NCBI RefSeq assembly: GCF_024129435.1
Contig: NZ_JAMXXN010000007.1
Coordinates: 62,001 to 126,000, forward strand
Reading direction: 5' to 3'
Origin: Acinetobacter lwoffii
GTDB lineage: Bacteria; Pseudomonadota; Gammaproteobacteria; Pseudomonadales; Moraxellaceae
DNA length: 64,000 nt
The notes beneath the pieces are model-generated. The model made no database searches. It was not told the origin of the DNA and saw only the letters and a list, made by a program, of their open reading frames with translations. A program made the translations under genes and the position numbers. Below, piece by piece: positions 53,359-62,022 of this stretch. Numbering within the stretch: the first letter of the stretch is position 1; each line of letters starts with the position of its first letter.

Positions 53359-55656
53359 ATGTCGAATATGCAACTGGACACCTTGAGACGTATTGTTCAG
53401 GAGATCAATGCGTCCACCAGTTTGCATGAATCACTCGACATTATGGTCAAGCATGTGGCCGAGGCCATGCAGGTTGATGTCTGCTCGATCTATCTCCTCG
53501 ATGAACGCAATCAGCGTTATCTGCTCATGGCGTCTAAAGGCCTGAATGCAGAATCTGTCGGCCATGTGTCTTTGCAGACCGGTGAGGGTCTGGTGGGCCT
53601 GGTTGGGCAGCGTGAGGAAATTGTCAATCTGGACAATGCCCCTAAACATGAGCGCTTCCTGTTTTTACCTGAAACCGGTGAGGAAATTTATAACTCCTTC
53701 CTCGGTGTGCCGGTGATGTACCGCCGTAAGGTCATGGGTGTACTGGTGGTTCAGAATAAAGAATCACAGGACTTTTCTGAAGCTGCTGAATCCTTTCTGG
53801 TCACACTCTGCGCGCAGCTTTCTGGCGTCATCGCCCATGCCCATGCCGTTGGCAATATCGATGTATTCCGTAAGCCGAGCAACCTGCCCGCCTATAAAAC
53901 CTTTCAGGGAGTTTCTGGCTCCGGTGGCATTGCCTTAGGTCGTGCAGTGATTCTGTATCCACCAGCAGATCTTGCCGCAGTCCCTGACCGTGAAGCAGAT
54001 GACATCAGCGAAGAACTGCAGCTCTTAGATAACGCGCTAAATTCAGTCCGCGAAGAAATCCAGTCGCTAGATGACAAAATGCAGGATGCGTTGATGGCCG
54101 AGGAACGCGCACTGTTTAGCGTGTTCTTGCGTATGCTGGATGAAAATGCCCTGCCAGCAGAAATCAAGGCCTTTATTCGTGAAGGTCACTGGGCACAAGG
54201 CGCCGTGCGAATTGTCATTGACAATCATGTGGCACAATTTTCCCAGATGGAAGATGACTATTTACGTGAGCGGGTGGCGGACTTAAAAGATCTGGGCCGC
54301 CGCATTCTGGCACGTTTACAGGAAGCCGATGCCAGTCACCGTGAATTGACTGATGAAAGTATTCTGATTGGTGAGGAAATATCGACGGCGGCACTGGTTG
54401 AACTACCTGTAGATAAAATTGCCGCGATTGTCACCACTGAAGGTGCCATGAACTCGCATATGGTGATTGTGGCACGTGCTCTCGGTATTCCGACTGTGGT
54501 CGGTGTGACTGAGCTGCCGATCAACACCCTCGATGATGTAGAGATGATTGTCGATGCACATCAGGGCCGGGTCTTTATTAATCCGCCACGGCGCCTGCGC
54601 AGTCGCTATAAAGAAATTCAAAAAGAAGAAGAACAGATTGCCAAAGATTTGCGCCAGTACGAAACCAAAGATGCAATTACTCCGGACGGCGTGGCGGTCA
54701 AACTCTACGTCAATACCGGCCTGATGATTGATGTGGTGCGTGGCGTGCAGCGCGGTGCCAAAGGTGTTGGCTTATACCGTTCTGAAATTCCGTTTATGTT
54801 GCGTGACCGCTTCCCGGGCGAGGAAGAACAACGTGCGATTTATCGTCAGCAACTCAGTCATTTTGCCAACAAACCGGTAGTGATGCGAACGCTGGACATT
54901 GGTGCAGACAAAGACCTGCCGTATTTCTCGATTGAAGAAGAAAATTCGGCTCTCGGCTGGCGTGGCATTCGTTTTACCCTCGATCATCCGGAAATTTTTT
55001 CTTCACAGATTCGCGCCATGCTCAAAGCCAGTATCGGACTGAATAACCTGCATATTCTGCTGCCGATGGTGACCAGTGTCAGCGAGGTTGAAGAAGCGCT
55101 TTACCTACTGGAACGTGACCATGCGGCGATTCAAGAAGAAGAACAGGTCAAGGTAAATAAACCAAAACTCGGCATCATGGTGGAAGTGCCGAGTGTGCTT
55201 CATCAGATTGATGAATTTTCCGAACTGGTGGATTTCTTCTCGGTCGGCTCCAACGATCTGACCCAATATCTGTTGGCTGTGGATCGCAATAATCCACGGG
55301 TAGCCAATGTCTATTCACATTTACACCCTGCAGTACTGCGTGCCCTGACCCGTCTGGTGCAGGACTGTCATCGTAATGAAAAACCGGTCAGTATCTGCGG
55401 TGAAATGGCGGGCGATCCGCTGTCTGCAGTTTTGCTCATGGCCATGGGCTTTAATACCCTGTCGATGAGTTCCAGTAATATTTTGCGGGTACGTAAAACC
55501 ATTTGTCATGTTCCGATGAGTGATGCCCAGGAATTACTGGCACATGTGTTAAAAATGGACAATCCACTTATGGTAAAAAGCTGGTTAGAATATTATTTCA
55601 GAACCCATGGTTTAGGGGATATGGTGAAATCAGCATCACGTATAGTGAGTGCCTAA
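53359..55656 (+). CDS. ptsP: phosphoenolpyruvate-protein phosphotransferase PtsP (EI-Ntr)
   Basis: A 765-aa nitrogen-type enzyme I that takes phosphate from PEP and passes it to NPr. An N-terminal GAF domain (residues about 15-160, DVCSIYLLDERNQRYLLMASKGL) is followed by the PTS enzyme I body: PEP-swivelling domain with phosphorylated His367 in TEGAMNSHMVIVARALGIPTVVG, GVGLYRSEIPFM, RTLDIGADKDLPY and the PEP-binding GSNDLTQYLLAVDRNN and SICGEMAGDPL. The start follows GGAGCAGACCTT. It is located 90 bases after rppH, as in Pseudomonas and Escherichia. Confidence 0.96.
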   Translation: MSNMQLDTLRRIVQEINASTSLHESLDIMVKHVAEAMQVDVCSIYLLDERNQRYLLMASKGLNAESVGHVSLQTGEGLVGLVGQREEIVNLDNAPKHERFLFLPETGEEIYNSFLGVPVMYRRKVMGVLVVQNKESQDFSEAAESFLVTLCAQLSGVIAHAHAVGNIDVFRKPSNLPAYKTFQGVSGSGGIALGRAVILYPPADLAAVPDREADDISEELQLLDNALNSVREEIQSLDDKMQDALMAEERALFSVFLRMLDENALPAEIKAFIREGHWAQGAVRIVIDNHVAQFSQMEDDYLRERVADLKDLGRRILARLQEADASHRELTDESILIGEEISTAALVELPVDKIAAIVTTEGAMNSHMVIVARALGIPTVVGVTELPINTLDDVEMIVDAHQGRVFINPPRRLRSRYKEIQKEEEQIAKDLRQYETKDAITPDGVAVKLYVNTGLMIDVVRGVQRGAKGVGLYRSEIPFMLRDRFPGEEEQRAIYRQQLSHFANKPVVMRTLDIGADKDLPYFSIEEENSALGWRGIRFTLDHPEIFSSQIRAMLKASIGLNNLHILLPMVTSVSEVEEALYLLERDHAAIQEEEQVKVNKPKLGIMVEVPSVLHQIDEFSELVDFFSVGSNDLTQYLLAVDRNNPRVANVYSHLHPAVLRALTRLVQDCHRNEKPVSICGEMAGDPLSAVLLMAMGFNTLSMSSSNILRVRKTICHVPMSDAQELLAHVLKMDNPLMVKSWLEYYFRTHGLGDMVKSASRIVSA

Positions 55657-55698
55657 TACGGGACTTTTTCCAGTCCCTCGACAGTGGTAGAGGTGGTT

Positions 55699-56199
55699 AT
55701 GGAATTTCTGGTCATCCTGTTCATGATTGTTGCGGTGTTCTATGTAGTCATTCTTGCACCGGCTTTGGCTGCCCGCAAAGAAACTCATAATTCCGGTTCA
55801 TCTTATATACGCCCTGCCAGCAATCGAGCAACGAGCTATGCCGATCGGCCTAAAATGACTCCATTATTGGGCATTGAAATTTCGGCATCGCAACGGCGGC
55901 GTTTAGGCAGAGATGACCCCTCCGTCATTGCTGCCAGACTCTATCATCAACAAAAAGATCAATTTTCCAGTTTTCAGCAGGCCAGACCACAGCCTCACTC
56001 CCCTCACCACAAAGCGCCAGTGCACAGTAGACTCAATAAATTCTTTAATGACTTAATTGCGGATGAATCGACAACGTCATCCCGGCATCCAAATCAATAT
56101 TCGCAAACTCGTAACAACCGGCCTGTCGCCCCGCTCTCTCCAGTTAAAACCAATCCTAAACAGCCACCGCGTCGTCCCCAGCCACCTTACAGACCTTAA
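55699..56199 (+). CDS. single-pass membrane protein with polar Pro-rich tail
   Basis: A 166-aa protein from the ATG at 55699 (AGAGGTGG upstream). One N-terminal membrane segment (MEFLVILFMIVAVFYVVILAPAL) precedes a 140-residue polar, basic and Pro/Gln/Ser-rich region with few hydrophobics, ending PKQPPRRPQPPYRP. SQRRRLGRDDPSVIAARLYHQQKDQF is the only more regular part. It appears cytoplasmic and partly disordered. I do not recognise it. Its stop codon (56197-56199) overlaps the stop codon of the minus-strand gene 56196-56375, so the two genes are convergent and abut. Confidence 0.7.
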   Translation: MEFLVILFMIVAVFYVVILAPALAARKETHNSGSSYIRPASNRATSYADRPKMTPLLGIEISASQRRRLGRDDPSVIAARLYHQQKDQFSSFQQARPQPHSPHHKAPVHSRLNKFFNDLIADESTTSSRHPNQYSQTRNNRPVAPLSPVKTNPKQPPRRPQPPYRP

Positions 56200-56375
56200 G
56201 CAGCCATTAAAAAAGGGCGATCTTCCATGGAATATCGCCCTTGTCTGTGCTTGTTGTAGCCACGTTTTGCATTTTTCTTTCGGTCTACAAAGACCTGGCT
56301 TTTGTTGACTTCATGCATGTGTTTTGCCACAAAATTGTGGATCACCACCTGCTCGGCTGTTTTTTTCTTGGCCAT
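56196..56375 (-). CDS. 59-aa basic protein with a terminator inside its 3' coding end
   Basis: A 59-residue reading frame on the minus strand from the ATG at 56373-56375 (AGAGAGTAAA upstream) to a TAA at 56196-56198: MAKKKTAEQVVIHNFVAKHM at the start, then VNKSQVFVDRKKNAKRGYNKH, ending PFLMAA. It is basic and has no membrane segment. The features that decide me that it is real are the ribosome binding site and the protein-like composition. A complete intrinsic terminator (56211-56242) lies inside the frame, so the predicted transcript lacks a stop codon. That is the arrangement of the rescue factor ArfA, and QVFVDRKKNAKRG loosely resembles the FRQRVEKNKKGKG of ArfA. It may instead belong to a family of unknown function. 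Confidence 0.7.
   Translation of the reverse strand: MAKKKTAEQVVIHNFVAKHMHEVNKSQVFVDRKKNAKRGYNKHRQGRYSMEDRPFLMAA
56211..56242 (-). terminator. intrinsic terminator within the 59-aa gene
   Basis: On the minus strand AAGGGCGAT and ATCGCCCTT form a perfect 9-bp stem; the loop itself can pair (TTC-CATG-GAA), and six T follow. The stem spans 56213-56242; the T-run ends 13 bases before the stop codon at 56196-56198. Confidence 0.85.
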
Positions 56376-56763
56376 TTTACTCTCTATGTGATTTTGAGGA
56401 AGGAGTGAGATAATTATAGGGCCGACTGACTAATTTTCAAGCATATTTGCCAATGCTTTTTTAAAAATAAAGACCATCTGGATAGGATTTTCTGTATGCA
56501 AAAATGCGAGCTATAGCCAGAAAACACCCTTATTCCATTCATTATTTTTATGGGTTTCTTCAGACCAACAAAACTTGATTAAAAAACTATTTAAAATAAA
56601 TCAGTTATAAAATGTATTTTAAATAACACTTTTCACTTATTATTTTTATCCTTTGATAAAAACATATTATGGACTTAGATATTGTTATTTTCGTTTAATC
56701 CCATTCATTATTTGAGTTATTCAAAATATATAGAATTTGATATTGTCAGAGAGTGGAAAACCC

Positions 56764-56782
56764 GTTACTTTTTAAAAGTAAC
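56764..56782. promoter_or_regulatory. perfect palindrome upstream of katA (9+1+9)
   Basis: GTTACTTTT-T-AAAAGTAAC, 213 bases before the katA start. A candidate operator or the base of a hairpin; no T-tract follows on either strand. Confidence 0.4.
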
Positions 56783-56829
56783 CATTTAATTTTCAATATT
56801 TTAAACTTTATTAACTTTAAAAATACGTT

Positions 56830-56847
56830 TTGAGTGAGCTCACTCAA
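56830..56847. promoter_or_regulatory. perfect 18-bp palindrome upstream of katA
   Basis: TTGAGTGAGCTCACTCAA, 148 bases before the katA start, dyad-symmetric about the central GC. A size and symmetry typical for a dimeric repressor or activator; it does not match the OxyR pattern I know. Confidence 0.45.
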
Positions 56848-56994
56848 TTATATCCTGAATTCCGTTTTGTGCTGTAACACCCTTTATTTAAAGATATTGT
56901 AAATATAGTGAAACCTGATTTGATTAGCGTATATCTCAATATTTTATGAATACTAGATAAACGACACAAGATATTCAAAACTTGGAGAGGAAAG

Positions 56995-58515
56995 ATGAGC
57001 CAAGATTTTAAAAAATGCCCTGTCACCCACCTGACCACTGAAGCTGGTGCGCCTGTGGTCGACAACCAGAACAGTATGACGGCAGGTGCGCGTGGACCTT
57101 TGCTTGCTCAGGATTTATGGCTGAATGAAAAACTGGCCAACTTTGTCCGTGAAGTGATTCCAGAGCGTCGTATGCATGCCAAAGGTTCAGGTGCTTTCGG
57201 CACCTTTACCGTGACCAATGATATTACCCAATATAGCCGCGCTAAAATTTTCTCTGAAGTCGGCAAAAAAACCGAAATGTTTGCGCGTTTCTCAACGGTG
57301 GCAGGTGAACGTGGCGCAGCCGATGCAGAACGTGATATTCGCGGTTTTGCCTTAAAATTCTATACTGAAGAAGGCAACTGGGATCTGGTCGGCAACAATA
57401 CTCCGGTATTTTTCCTGCGGGATGCCCGCAAGTTCCCTGACCTGAATAAAGCAGTCAAACGTGACCCGAAAACCAACAAGCGCAGTGCCACCAATAACTG
57501 GGATTTCTGGACACTCTTGCCTGAAGCTCTGCATCAAGTGACTATTGTTATGTCGGATCGTGGGATCCCAACCGGTTACCGTCATATGCATGGTTTTGGC
57601 AGCCATACCTTTAGTTTTATCAATTCCCAGAATGAACGCTTCTGGGTGAAATTTCATATGCGTACCCAGCAAGGTATTCAAAACCTGACCGATGCTGAAG
57701 CTGCAGATTTGATTGCTAAAGATCGTGAAAGTAGTCAGACTGACCTATTTGATGCCATTGAGCGTGGTGAGTATCCAAAATGGAAAATGTACGTTCAGAT
57801 CATGCCGGAACTGGAAGCTGAAACAGTGCCTTATCATCCATTTGACCTGACCAAAGTCTGGCCGAAAGGTGATTATCCACTGATTGAAGTCGGTGAATTT
57901 GAACTGAACCGCAATCCGGAAAACTATTTCCAGGATGTAGAACAAGCAGCCTTTGCACCAAGCAATCTTGTACCGGGTATCAGCTACTCACCGGACCGTA
58001 TGTTACAGGCACGTTTAGTGAACTATGCCGATGCAGCGCGTTACCGTGTTGGCGTGAATCATTCACAGGTTCCGGTCAATGCTGCACGCTGTCCTGTACA
58101 TTCGAACCGCCGTGATGGTCAGGGCCGTATGGATGGCAACTATGGTTCATTGCCACATTACGAGCCGAACAGTTTTAGCCAGTGGCAGGAACAACCGGAA
58201 TTCAGAGAACCGCCACTGAAAATCACCGGTGATGCCGATTTCTGGGACTTCCGCGAAGATGACAATGACTACTTCAGTCAGCCCCGTGCCCTGTTCAACC
58301 TGATGAATGATCAGCAGAAACAGGCACTGTTTAATAACACGGCCGGAGCAATGGGTGATGCGCTAGATTTCATCAAATACCGTCACATCCGCAACTGTTA
58401 TAGCTGTGATCCAGCCTACGGCGAAGGCGTAGCACAAGCACTCGGCATGACCGTAGCAGATGCCCAAGCAGCACGTGAAAGCGATCCAGCCAAAGGTTTG
58501 CCTAGCTTTCTCTAA
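56995..58515 (+). CDS. katA: monofunctional heme catalase (clade 3, small subunit)
   Basis: A 506-aa catalase degrading hydrogen peroxide in the cytoplasm. Distal His61 in [31 protein letters not shown] with the distal Asn, [15 protein letters not shown], and the proximal Tyr region in [17 protein letters not shown] (Tyr in the RLVNY segment), a conserved variant of RLFSYxD. It has small-subunit length (about 480-510 aa) without the flavodoxin-like extension of large clade-2 enzymes. TGGAGAGGAAAG precedes the ATG. The upstream spacer is long and AT-rich with two palindromes, suggesting regulation by a dedicated factor. Confidence 0.95.
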   Translation: MSQDFKKCPVTHLTTEAGAPVVDNQNSMTAGARGPLLAQDLWLNEKLANFVREVIPERRMHAKGSGAFGTFTVTNDITQYSRAKIFSEVGKKTEMFARFSTVAGERGAADAERDIRGFALKFYTEEGNWDLVGNNTPVFFLRDARKFPDLNKAVKRDPKTNKRSATNNWDFWTLLPEALHQVTIVMSDRGIPTGYRHMHGFGSHTFSFINSQNERFWVKFHMRTQQGIQNLTDAEAADLIAKDRESSQTDLFDAIERGEYPKWKMYVQIMPELEAETVPYHPFDLTKVWPKGDYPLIEVGEFELNRNPENYFQDVEQAAFAPSNLVPGISYSPDRMLQARLVNYADAARYRVGVNHSQVPVNAARCPVHSNRRDGQGRMDGNYGSLPHYEPNSFSQWQEQPEFREPPLKITGDADFWDFREDDNDYFSQPRALFNLMNDQQKQALFNNTAGAMGDALDFIKYRHIRNCYSCDPAYGEGVAQALGMTVADAQAARESDPAKGLPSFL

Positions 58516-58535
58516 GCCAGTTTAGACATGTATAG

Positions 58536-58558
58536 AAACCACCTTCGGGTGGTTTTTT
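58536..58558 (+). terminator. intrinsic terminator after katA
   Basis: AAACCACC-TTCG-GGTGGTTT stem-loop with a T-tract. Confidence 0.93.
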
Positions 58559-58610
58559 ATTGCAGCATCAAGCACTATAGAAACAAGCTGGCACAAAAAG
58601 AAATACAACA

Positions 58611-59054
58611 ATGCATCCAAATATTGAAGACATCATTCAACAACACGACATTGTTTTATTTGATGCTGTTTGCGTAATCTGCAATGGCTGGACACGGTTT
58701 CTGATTAAATACGATAAAAAGATTCAGTTTAAACTGGTTTCCGCCCAATCGCCTTTAGGTACGGCACTGCTCGAGCATTATCAGATGTCCACTGAACATT
58801 ACACCACGATGCTCGTCATTCAAGATGGCATACTCTATACCGAATCGACTGCCTTGCTGAAGGTGCTGCAGCATCTCGGTTTTCCCTTTAATTTAATGAG
58901 CGCAGGTTATTTGGTTCCGCGTTTTATCCGGGATTTTCTGTATCGTGTGGTTGCTTTAAATCGTTACAAGCTATTTGGCAAAACCGAGTATTGCCTGATT
59001 CCATCCAGCGAAAATAAACGCCATTTTCTGGAAGAAGCTGTCCGTGAATCCTAA
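58611..59054 (+). CDS. DCC-family (DUF393) thiol-disulfide oxidoreductase
   Basis: A 147-aa small protein of the DUF393 family. Its N-terminal motif IVLFDAVCVICNGW has Cys21 and Cys24 with DAVCVIC in place of the usual DGxCxxC, so the Gly is changed to Ala. A segment with Ser/Gln (VSAQSPLGTALLEHYQM) and the end GKTEYCLIPSSENKRHF are also family-like. It has no signal peptide or clear membrane segment. The next gene, a DoxX-like protein, overlaps its 3' end by 11 bases, so they are co-translated. Reaction unknown beyond the redox-type motif. Confidence 0.85.
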   Translation: MHPNIEDIIQQHDIVLFDAVCVICNGWTRFLIKYDKKIQFKLVSAQSPLGTALLEHYQMSTEHYTTMLVIQDGILYTESTALLKVLQHLGFPFNLMSAGYLVPRFIRDFLYRVVALNRYKLFGKTEYCLIPSSENKRHFLEEAVRES

Positions 59055-59454
59055 ACCTGTATTCCTACAATCACTGCGTACTATCCAGCTGACTTTGGTC
59101 ATACTATGGCTCTATCAGGGACTCATTCCAAAAATTCTGTTCCAATCACCCGCTGAAATTAGCATTTGGCAAAATATGGGTTTTGAGCTGGCACTGGCCA
59201 AAGTCTTGGTTAGACTTTCCGGAGGATGTGAAATGCTATTTGGCTTATGCTTTCTGAAATGGAACCGGTCCATACTCTTGCATAGGTTGAATATTATCGG
59301 ACTTGCTGGATTACTACTGCTGATTGCATTCACAGCCCCGTTGCAACTTACTGCAGCATTCAATCCTGTGGTGATGAATACCGCCATGCTGATGCTTTCT
59401 GTAGTGGCCATTCAACTCATCCAACAGGAACAGAGTAAAATATTTAGACAATAA
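59044..59454 (+). CDS. DoxX-like membrane protein
   Basis: A 136-aa protein with about four membrane segments (roughly 13-29, 45-62, 75-96, 104-122), starting at GTG at 59044 and overlapping the DCC gene by 11 bases. LWLYQGLIPKILFQSPAEI, LSGGCEMLFGLCFL and LNIIGLAGLLLLIAFTAP fit DoxX-like/PF13781-type proteins, which can pair with DCC/DUF393 partners in membrane redox complexes. The stop (59452-59454) overlaps the convergent gene's stop by 11 bases. A specific function is not known to me. Confidence 0.75.
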   Translation: MNPKPVFLQSLRTIQLTLVILWLYQGLIPKILFQSPAEISIWQNMGFELALAKVLVRLSGGCEMLFGLCFLKWNRSILLHRLNIIGLAGLLLLIAFTAPLQLTAAFNPVVMNTAMLMLSVVAIQLIQQEQSKIFRQ

Positions 59455-60505
59455 TTCGTTTGCCTTCACGTATGCAATAAAACGGATTAATCAACTTGGA
59501 AGAATGCTTGATGATCTCATGCAACTCATGTTCCGGCGCATCCCGGTCTTCATCCGTGAGCTGAAAAGTACGGTAATGAATCGCCAGTGAACATTTGGCC
59601 TGCAAGTCATGATGGGCATGAAAGGCATCTTCCGGATTCATATGGATCGCGCGCATCAGTTCACGCGGTTCATACGCTCCTATCGGGAGTAAGGCAATTC
59701 GCGGTGCACCCAGACGTTTACGAATTTCTTTAAAATGTGAGGCGTAGCCACTATCTCCGGCAAAAAAACAATGTTCCTTGCCATGTAATAAAGAAAATCC
59801 TCCCCAAAGTGCACAGTTCTGATCGCGCATGCCGCGCCCTGAGGCATGTTGAGCCGGCGTATAGACAATCCGGATCTCTTCAAAAAAGGCACTTTCCCAC
59901 CAGTCCATTTCATGCACGGTATAATGTTCTGGCAAATACCAGGCATTACCCAGACCAGTATAAATAGGCATCTCAAAAGTGTTGTACAGCCATTCCAGAC
60001 TAGCCAGATCCATATGATCATAATGGTTATGGCTGAGCAGTACGGCATCAATCTGAGGTAATTCATCCAAGGCAATGCCAGCCGGAATGACCCGCTGCGG
60101 CCCTGTAGAAGCCGATGGACTGGCATATTCAGCCCAAACCGGATCGGTCAGGAAGTTATAGGGGCCGATCTGAATTAATGTGGTTGCGTGACCAATAAAC
60201 CAGACTTGCCAGTCATCCAGAGCTGCATCTGGACGCTGCTGTGGCAATGCGCGCGGACGAGAAAAAAACTCGGCACGTTCCTCGTCAAGATTGACATTCC
60301 AGGTCTTGGATTTTCGGGTAATGAGCCATTTGTATAAATCAAAGCGACCGCGCGATAGAGAAGCATGCTCAAGATTACGAAACTGTTTTCCGTCGAAATG
60401 ATCTGAATGCAGATACTCAAACACTGGCTTAGACCAGAGATGTTTCCAACTGGATTCCGTGATTAACTGGAATTTTTTAGTTTTGAGAAGATCTTGCATA
60501 AACAT
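59444..60505 (-). CDS. metallo-beta-lactamase-fold hydrolase (NAPE-PLD/UlaG-like)
   Basis: A 353-aa MBL-fold hydrolase. The zinc motif HNHYDH (His159, His161, Asp163, His164) is complete, with the other ligands expected in AQHASGRG and FAGDSGYASHF and SLAIHYRTF downstream. The WFIGHATTLIQIGPYNFLTDPVW sequence is typical of the NAPE-PLD-like branch, which includes enzymes hydrolysing phospholipid or N-acyl substrates. The N-terminal 90 residues are a helical extension. The start is the ATG at 60505 or 60499. It converges on the DoxX-like gene. Confidence 0.85.
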   Translation of the reverse strand: MFMQDLLKTKKFQLITESSWKHLWSKPVFEYLHSDHFDGKQFRNLEHASLSRGRFDLYKWLITRKSKTWNVNLDEERAEFFSRPRALPQQRPDAALDDWQVWFIGHATTLIQIGPYNFLTDPVWAEYASPSASTGPQRVIPAGIALDELPQIDAVLLSHNHYDHMDLASLEWLYNTFEMPIYTGLGNAWYLPEHYTVHEMDWWESAFFEEIRIVYTPAQHASGRGMRDQNCALWGGFSLLHGKEHCFFAGDSGYASHFKEIRKRLGAPRIALLPIGAYEPRELMRAIHMNPEDAFHAHHDLQAKCSLAIHYRTFQLTDEDRDAPEHELHEIIKHSSKLINPFYCIREGKRIIV

Positions 60506-60905
60506 CCACTATTTATTATTCGCTATATGCAAGACAGCAACCTCTTGAAATGGTCAAGCGGTGCATCTTTTAATGAGCATACAAACTAAAAACAGGCACA
60601 CTGCAACATAGTATGAAATCCGTCACAGAAAATCATGTATGTTTTTGTTATTTTTAACAAAAAAATGGCATTTCATCGACCTTATGGCTGGCTGAAGCCT
60701 TGGATTATCTAGAAAAATATCGCTCGCGCCCTTCTGTCTAAAAATACAAAATGATACTAAACATTTATAAGCCCATGCTAACAAAAGCATGCCTGCCCAT
60801 TGATGATTTTATGATGGAGTTCCCCATACATCTGTATCATCACATCAGTTGTGCAAGAAAGGCAAGCGGAAGTCAAAATACCAACCTCAAGCGATTTTTA
60901 GATCT
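60506..60905. other. 400-base spacer without a recognisable gene
   Basis: Intergenic. A plus-strand frame from 60751 runs into the CDF gene but shows no family features. No repeats or strong hairpins stand out. Confidence 0.45.
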
Positions 60906-61841
60906 TTATACACGACCTTGGGTTCGTTCCAGCCATACGGCCTTGGTTTGGGGTTTCACAAATAAAGCAATAATTTCCGGGTGCAGCTGTTTAATCTGTG
61001 CTTCGATCCGGTTGACACAGGCTTCAATTTCATCAGAAGTTAAATCATCTTTAAATTCCAGACTCAATGATGCAATGACTTGCTGAGCGCCCATCTGCTC
61101 AGTCAATACCCCATTGGCACTGAAAACTGCCGCATCCTGTTGAGCAATGTTTAATACATTTTCACGCAGTTTTGGATCTGCCGTTTCACCCAGTAACAAA
61201 CCTTTGGTTTCCCGTGCCAGAAACCAGGCAGATACTGCCAGCACGATACCAATTAAAATCGATGCAGCACCGTCCAATTCAGGAATATTCAGTTGATGCG
61301 CCAGAAAAATACCGACCAGAGCAATTACCAAGCCGACCAGGGCGGCAGTATCTTCAAATAACACGGTAAAGGTCGTTGGATCTTTACTGTGTCGAAATGC
61401 TTCAAAATATCCCAGATTTCCCTTTTGTTTACGAAAAGTTTTTAAAGCCACTGACCATGAAAATCCTTCAAAAAGAATCGCTAGACCCAGCACAATATAA
61501 TTGATCAATGGATCCTGCATGACTTCAGGCTGAAGAATATGCTGTATCCCCTGATAGATGGATACAATCGCACCCAACGCAAAAACCATCAGTGCCACAA
61601 TAAAAGCCCAAAAATACAGTTCACGTCCATAACCAAAAGGATGTTTGGCATTTGCAGGTTTTTCTGATTTTTTTATGCCATACAGCAGTAAAATTTCATT
61701 CAAGGTATCCACTACGGAATGAATTGCCTCACTGAACATGGCAGAACTATTGGTTATATAGGACGCAACAAATTTAACCAGCGCAATCGCCAGATTACCA
61801 AACAGGGCTGCATAAACTACGATTTTATTGGATTCAGACAT
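60906..61841 (-). CDS. cation diffusion facilitator transporter
   Basis: A 311-aa CDF metal/proton antiporter: about six membrane segments, with the metal-site region AMFSEAIHSVVDTLNEILLLYGI (His and Asp of the transmembrane site) and the second DTAALVGLVIALVGIFLAHQL. A C-terminal cytosolic domain follows from about residue 220. KHPFGYGRELYFWAFIVALMVFALGA is the second part of the signature. Zinc, iron or manganese substrate cannot be decided from sequence. The protein lacks a His-rich loop. The start at 61839-61841 (MSESNKIVVYAALFG) suits the family. Confidence 0.92.
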   Translation of the reverse strand: MSESNKIVVYAALFGNLAIALVKFVASYITNSSAMFSEAIHSVVDTLNEILLLYGIKKSEKPANAKHPFGYGRELYFWAFIVALMVFALGAIVSIYQGIQHILQPEVMQDPLINYIVLGLAILFEGFSWSVALKTFRKQKGNLGYFEAFRHSKDPTTFTVLFEDTAALVGLVIALVGIFLAHQLNIPELDGAASILIGIVLAVSAWFLARETKGLLLGETADPKLRENVLNIAQQDAAVFSANGVLTEQMGAQQVIASLSLEFKDDLTSDEIEACVNRIEAQIKQLHPEIIALFVKPQTKAVWLERTQGRV

Positions 61842-61989
61842 CCTGACACTGTCCTAAATAAGCTTGTGCAAGCTTGAATGATTTATGTATCAAAATCTTA
61901 ATCATTTATTTTTGAAAGTTGTTTTACAAATTGTTGCTTAGTCGTGATCTCTCACGTTGTTGAATCACTTTACTCTCCACTAAAATAAT

Positions 61990-62009
61990 AAAAGGGCTTT
62001 CGCCCTTTT
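61990..62009 (-). terminator. terminator after the EamA transporter gene
   Basis: AAAAGGGC-TTTC-GCCCTTTT; minus-strand transcripts then enter a T-run. Confidence 0.85.
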
Positions 62010-62022
62010 GGTTTTTACAGTT

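Larger units (their letters stand above)
56376..56994. other. 619-base AT-rich spacer upstream of katA
   Basis: No convincing gene. It holds two perfect palindromes (listed separately), the promoter region of katA, and long A/T stretches with no protein-like frame. It is the longest gene-free stretch of the window. Confidence 0.6.

Noticed and set aside
56844..57065. 73-codon minus-strand frame at the katA start
   Set aside because: It is antisense to the catalase N-terminus and runs through the AT-rich leader without family features.
60751..61086. 111-codon plus-strand frame
   Set aside because: Its second half is antisense to the CDF transporter and its first half has no ribosome binding site or protein-like composition.
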